Below, one piece after another: positions 6,355-8,597 of a DNA stretch of 8,597 nucleotides (positions within the stretch are counted from its first letter, which is position 1; every line of letters starts with the position of its first letter). The stretch spans positions 1 to 8,597 of the forward strand of contig JAJXUS010000067.1 in assembly GCA_021782675.1 (NCBI GenBank). Reading direction: 5' to 3'. The DNA comes from Acidobacteriota bacterium. Its GTDB lineage: Bacteria > Acidobacteriota > Terriglobia > Terriglobales > Acidobacteriaceae. The notes under the pieces were generated by a model. It saw only the letters and a list, made by a program, of their open reading frames with translations, was not told where the DNA came from and ran no database searches. The position numbers and the translations under genes were made by a program.

Positions 6355-6409
6355 TTTGGTTGTAACGGCTGCAGTGGAACCAGACCCGTCATCGGGCGAG
6401 GGGACTCGC
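6355..6409 (+). promoter_or_regulatory. Consecutive hairpins in the 90-nt rpsH-rplF spacer
   Basis: Three short stems can be drawn between the S8 stop and the L6 binding site. The first is TTTGGTT (6355-6361) with AACCAGA (6378-6384), 7 pairs including one G-U. The second is CCCG-TCAT-CGGG (6385-6396). The third is GCGAG-GGGA-CTCGC (6396-6409), a 5-bp stem capped by a GNRA-type tetraloop; it shares base 6396 with the second. No U-tract follows, so this is not an intrinsic terminator. The Shine-Dalgarno-like GGAAGAGAG (6417-6425) begins 8 nt after the last stem. Whether these stems regulate rplF is unknown. Confidence 0.35.
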
Positions 6410-6432
6410 AAGCCACGGAAGAGAGATTGCAT

Positions 6433-6972
6433 ATGTCACGAATTGGGAAGCAGCCGATCGCCCTGGGTAAAGGCGTGAAGTATAGCGTCCAGGGCAACAC
6501 CATTGTCGTTGAGGGGCCAAAGGGCAAGGTGGAGCAGGTCATCCCTTCGGGGCTGCAGTTTGAGGAGAAGGATGGTCACCTCTCGGTGGTGCGCAAGGAT
6601 GACTCCCAGGCGGCGATCCATGGCCTGACGCGCGCCCTGGTGGCGAATGCGGTGCGTGGCGTAACCGAGGGCTGGACCCGGGATCTCGACATTGTTGGCA
6701 TCGGTTACCGCGCTGAACTGAAGGGTAAAAGCACGGTGGTGTTCACGCTGGGCTATTCGCATCCGATCGAGTTCCCTCTGCCGACTGGAGTCACAGTTGC
6801 GATCGATCCCAAGCAGACGCGTGTGAGCGTAAGCGGAATTGACCGGCAGAAGGTTGGGCAGGTGGCCGCCGACATGCGAGCGCTGCGCAAGCCCGATCCG
6901 TACAAGAACAAGGGTGTGCGTTACGCCGATGAGCGGCTGAAGAAGAAGGCCGGCAAGACGGGCACCAAGTAA
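6433..6972 (+). CDS. rplF: 50S ribosomal protein L6
   Basis: L6 lies near the base of the L7/L12 stalk and the sarcin-ricin loop, where translation GTPases dock. The product of 179 residues has the usual length. [19 protein letters not shown] is the classic N terminus ('MSRIG(K/N).PI..P..V'). The protein has two similar domains (about 1-82 and 83-179), with VVEGPKGKV (25-33) in the first and [12 protein letters not shown] (88-99) and LGYSHPIEF (106-114) in the second. The C-terminal L6 signature [14 protein letters not shown] (154-167) is present. The ATG at 6433 is preferred over the in-frame TTG at 6427, which would add only two residues; GGAAGAGAG (6417-6425) serves both. The [10 protein letters not shown] ending is typical. 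Confidence 0.98.
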   Translation: MSRIGKQPIALGKGVKYSVQGNTIVVEGPKGKVEQVIPSGLQFEEKDGHLSVVRKDDSQAAIHGLTRALVANAVRGVTEGWTRDLDIVGIGYRAELKGKSTVVFTLGYSHPIEFPLPTGVTVAIDPKQTRVSVSGIDRQKVGQVAADMRALRKPDPYKNKGVRYADERLKKKAGKTGTK

Positions 6973-6974
6973 GC

Positions 6975-7050
6975 GCGGAGTTCCGCAGAAAGAATTGAGA
7001 GTCTGATTACGGACTCGAACCGAACGGGGATGGAGGCCATCTCCGCTTTT
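6975..7050 (+). promoter_or_regulatory. Three successive hairpins in the 95-nt rplF-rplR spacer, last one terminator-like
   Basis: Directly after the L6 stop three stems follow one another without overlap. The first is GCGG-AGTT-CCGC (6975-6986). The second is GAGTCTG-ATTA-CGGACTC (6999-7016), 7 pairs including one G-U. The third is CGGGGATGG (7025-7033) with CCATCTCCG (7037-7045), 9 pairs including one G-U, with a 3-nt loop AGG. The last is followed by GC and TTTT (7047-7050), then at once by the rplR binding site AGGAAGGA (7051-7058). A GC-rich stem plus four U resembles a weak intrinsic terminator or attenuator, but the U-tract is short and essential genes follow. Function is inference. 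Confidence 0.4.
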
Positions 7051-7067
7051 AGGAAGGAACGATTCAG

Positions 7068-7424
7068 ATGATCTCCCAGACTTTGCGCAACCAGAACCGG
7101 CAGCGCGTTCACGCGCGCATCCGGCGCAAGATGCAGGGCACGGCGGAGCGGCCGCGGCTGAACGTGTATCGCTCGCTCAACCAGATTTATACCCAGCTGA
7201 TCGACGACGCGTCCGGTGTGACGCTGGCATCGGCTTCGAGTGTGACGGCCAAGTTGAAGACCGGCGGGAATATTGCGGCCGCCAAAGAGGTCGGACGCCT
7301 CATTGCCGAGCGGGGTAAAGAAAAGGGCATCCGTAAAGTGGTGTTCGACCGCGGCGGTTATCTGTATCACGGGCGCATCAAGGCGCTGGCGGATGCGGCG
7401 CGCGAAGCGGGTCTCGAGTTTTAG
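7068..7424 (+). CDS. rplR: 50S ribosomal protein L18
   Basis: L18 binds 5S rRNA and, with L5, links it to 23S rRNA in the central protuberance. The 118-residue protein has the normal length. The basic N-terminal arm ([18 protein letters not shown], 8-25) contacts 5S r[23 protein letters not shown] (28-47) is the family's 'RPRL.V(F/Y)RS..(H/N)IYAQ(V/I)IDD' segment. [19 protein letters not shown] (70-88) and [11 protein letters not shown] (93-103) followed by [14 protein letters not shown] complete the conserved C terminus. AAGGA (7054-7058) stands 9 nt upstream of the ATG. The gene follows the hairpin-rich 95-nt spacer and precedes rpsE by 23 nt. The alternative reading frames show nothing comparable. 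Confidence 0.98.
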   Translation: MISQTLRNQNRQRVHARIRRKMQGTAERPRLNVYRSLNQIYTQLIDDASGVTLASASSVTAKLKTGGNIAAAKEVGRLIAERGKEKGIRKVVFDRGGYLYHGRIKALADAAREAGLEF

Positions 7425-7447
7425 CGGGAGAGGATAGGAAGACAGGG

Positions 7448-7957
7448 ATGGCGATAACGAAACGGAAGCTGGAAGCCGGGCAATTCAACCTGAAAGATCA
7501 GGTGGTGTCGATCAACCGGGTGACCAAGGTTGTGAAAGGCGGCAAGAACATGTCTTTTGCGGCGCTCGTGGTGGTTGGCGATGCTTCAGCGGGAGTGGTT
7601 GGCTTTGGCTCCGGCAAGGCGAAGGAAGTGCCGCAGGCGATCCGCAAGGGCATCGAGTCCGCCAAAAAGCATCTGATCCGGGTCAACATGACGGACACGA
7701 CCATTCCGCACCAGGTGCTGGGCCGGTTTGGATCGGGCAACGTGCTGCTGAAGCCGGCGCCGGAAGGAACCGGAGTCATTGCAGGCGGAGCGGTGCGCGC
7801 CATCATGACATCGGTGGGCATTCAGAATGTGCTGACCAAGAGCCTCGGGTCGGCAAACCCGCACAACGTGGTACGCGCGACCTTCGATGCGCTGACCCAG
7901 TTGCGCGACAAGAAGGAAGTTGCTGCCCTGCGCGGCAAGGCGGCAGAGGAGCTGTAA
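7448..7957 (+). CDS. rpsE: 30S ribosomal protein S5
   Basis: S5 is part of the decoding-fidelity network (with S4 and S12) and of the mRNA entry helicase; mutations in its N-terminal loop give spectinomycin resistance in E. coli. Here the 169-residue product has the double-stranded-RNA-binding-like N domain (about 13-80), with [20 protein letters not shown] (20-39) and [18 protein letters not shown] (51-68). The C domain carries the [13 protein letters not shown] loop (102-114) and the [22 protein letters not shown] helix region (124-145). Length and order match the family. AGGA (7436-7439) is 8 nt before the ATG. I see no deletion in the spectinomycin loop region ([10 protein letters not shown]) and draw no conclusion about resistance. 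The stop is separated from rpmD by a single base. Confidence 0.98.
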   Translation: MAITKRKLEAGQFNLKDQVVSINRVTKVVKGGKNMSFAALVVVGDASAGVVGFGSGKAKEVPQAIRKGIESAKKHLIRVNMTDTTIPHQVLGRFGSGNVLLKPAPEGTGVIAGGAVRAIMTSVGIQNVLTKSLGSANPHNVVRATFDALTQLRDKKEVAALRGKAAEEL

Positions 7958-7958
7958 A

Positions 7959-8153
7959 ATGGCTGACGGGCAGGGTAAGTCCAGGATCCGGATCGAATAT
8001 TACCGGTCTGCAATCTGCACACCGGAAAAACATAAGAAGGTCGTTCGCGGCCTGGGATTCACGCGGCTGCGCCAGATTGTCGAACGGGAAGATTCCCCGG
8101 CAGTGCGCGGCATGGTGAAGGTGATTCCTCATCTGGTGCGGATTCTCGAGTAG
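7959..8153 (+). CDS. rpmD: 50S ribosomal protein L30
   Basis: L30 is a small 23S-binding protein, dispensable or absent in some bacteria. The start at 7959 gives a 64-residue protein, MADGQGKSRIRIEYYRSAICTP and so on, with the family's short alpha/beta fold. IRIEYYRSAICTPEKHKKVV (10-29) contains 'RS.I..P..(H/Q)...(V/L)', GLGFTRLRQIVEREDSPAVRGM (31-52) is the conserved middle ('LGL..(L/I)...V....(P/T)...GM(V/I)'), and VKVIPHLVRI is the end. The frame is open upstream to 7920 inside rpsE, but that part has no L30 similarity. AGAGGAG (7945-7951) lies 7 nt upstream, inside rpsE, and the 1-nt gap (TAAAATG) argues for coupled translation of the two genes. Confidence 0.97.
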   Translation: MADGQGKSRIRIEYYRSAICTPEKHKKVVRGLGFTRLRQIVEREDSPAVRGMVKVIPHLVRILE

Positions 8154-8169
8154 TCCGAACGGAACGGCG

Positions 8170-8198
8170 GGTTGGGCCATGGATGCGCCAACCAAGGA
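8170..8198 (+). promoter_or_regulatory. Hairpin abutting the rplO ribosome binding site
   Basis: In the 53-nt rpmD-rplO spacer, GGTTGG (8170-8175) pairs perfectly with CCAACC (8188-8193) around a 12-nt loop containing CCATGG. The Shine-Dalgarno AAGGA (8194-8198) starts on the very next base, 8 nt before the rplO ATG. The stem does not include the binding site itself, but its closeness could affect ribosome access. A 6-bp stem can occur by chance in a region this GC-rich. Confidence 0.3.
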
Positions 8199-8206
8199 TT
8201 GAGATT

Positions 8207-8597
8207 ATGAACTTGTCGAACTTGCGGGCGCCGAAGAACGCCAACTCCAACAAGAAACGGGTGGGCCGCGGTATGGGCTCGAAACTCGGCAAGACTGCCG
8301 GCAAGGGCAACAAGGGTGGAAAGTCCCGCAGCGGATACCGCCTGCGGCGCGGCTTTGAAGGCGGCCAGATGCCGCTGCACCGCCGCCTGCCCAAGCGCGG
8401 GTTCAACAATATTTTCGGCAAGGATTTCGCGGCGGTGAACGTCGGCCAACTCGGCCGCTTCGCTGCCGGCGAGACGGTGACGCCCGAGCGCCTGCGCGAG
8501 CTGGGCATGGTGCGCGACCGCTCGCTGCCGGTGAAGATTCTGGGTGACGGCGATCTTGGCGTGGCCATCACCGTGCGCGCCCATGCCTTCAGCGGCT
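8207..8597 (+). CDS. rplO: 50S ribosomal protein L15, N-terminal part (3' end outside window)
   Basis: L15 binds 23S rRNA late in 50S assembly and makes many contacts inside the subunit. The first 130 codons are present of about 146 usual for the family, and the frame is open to the window end. The N terminus MNLSNLRAPKNANSNKKRVGRG is typical ('M.L..L.P..G......RVGRG'). GRGMGSKLGKTAGKGNKGGKSRSG (20-43) is the Gly/Lys-rich rRNA-threading arm, and GFEGGQMPLHRRLPKRGFNN (49-68) is the strongly conserved segment after it. The C-terminal globular domain follows (AAVNVGQLGRF, then ETVTPERLRELGMV and SLPVKILGDGDL). AAGGA (8194-8198) is 8 nt upstream of the ATG. In the spc operon secY normally comes next; that lies outside this window. 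Confidence 0.97.
   Translation, partial: MNLSNLRAPKNANSNKKRVGRGMGSKLGKTAGKGNKGGKSRSGYRLRRGFEGGQMPLHRRLPKRGFNNIFGKDFAAVNVGQLGRFAAGETVTPERLRELGMVRDRSLPVKILGDGDLGVAITVRAHAFSG

Overview
This window is one continuous, co-directional block of ribosomal-protein genes on the + strand. It is the second half of the S10 operon joined to most of the spc operon, in the canonical bacterial order: rplD (3' end only), rplW, rplB, rpsS, rplV, rpsC, rplP, rpmC, rpsQ, rplN, rplX, rplE, rpsZ (zinc-type S14), rpsH, rplF, rplR, rpsE, rpmD and rplO (5' part, cut by the window end). I see no mobile element, tRNA, rRNA, CRISPR array or non-ribosomal gene. No stretch over 300 bases lacks a gene; the longest spacer is 117 nt.

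The organism is a GC-rich bacterium. The gene order, the short four-cysteine S14, and the Lys/Ala/Arg-rich C-terminal tails on L22 and L29 together suggest Acidobacteriota (Solibacter/Bryobacter-like). This is a judgement from general pattern, not from a database comparison, and I hold it with only moderate confidence.

Layout: positions 1-4208 (rplD to rpsQ) are mostly tightly packed. rplD and rplW overlap by one base, and other spacers are 2-33 nt, except for a 117-nt spacer before rplB. From rplN (4269) onward the spacers are longer (60, 48, 63, 43, 87, 90 and 95 nt). They tighten again at rplR-rpsE (23 nt) and rpsE-rpmD (1 nt), and the last, rpmD-rplO, is 53 nt. Several long spacers contain short hairpins next to the ribosome binding site of the following gene, a possible sign of translational or transcriptional tuning within the operon.

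The products work together in the ribosome. L2, L4, L14, L15, L16, L6, L5, L18 and L30 build the 50S core, the peptidyl-transferase surroundings and the central protuberance. L22, L23, L24 and L29 ring the nascent-peptide exit tunnel. S3, S14 and S19 belong to the 30S head; S5, S8 and S17 belong to the body. The window is housekeeping DNA. The points worth a second look are the two long basic tails on tunnel-exit proteins L22 and L29, the structured spacers, and a recurrent ACG triplet directly before start codons. I found no convincing undescribed system.
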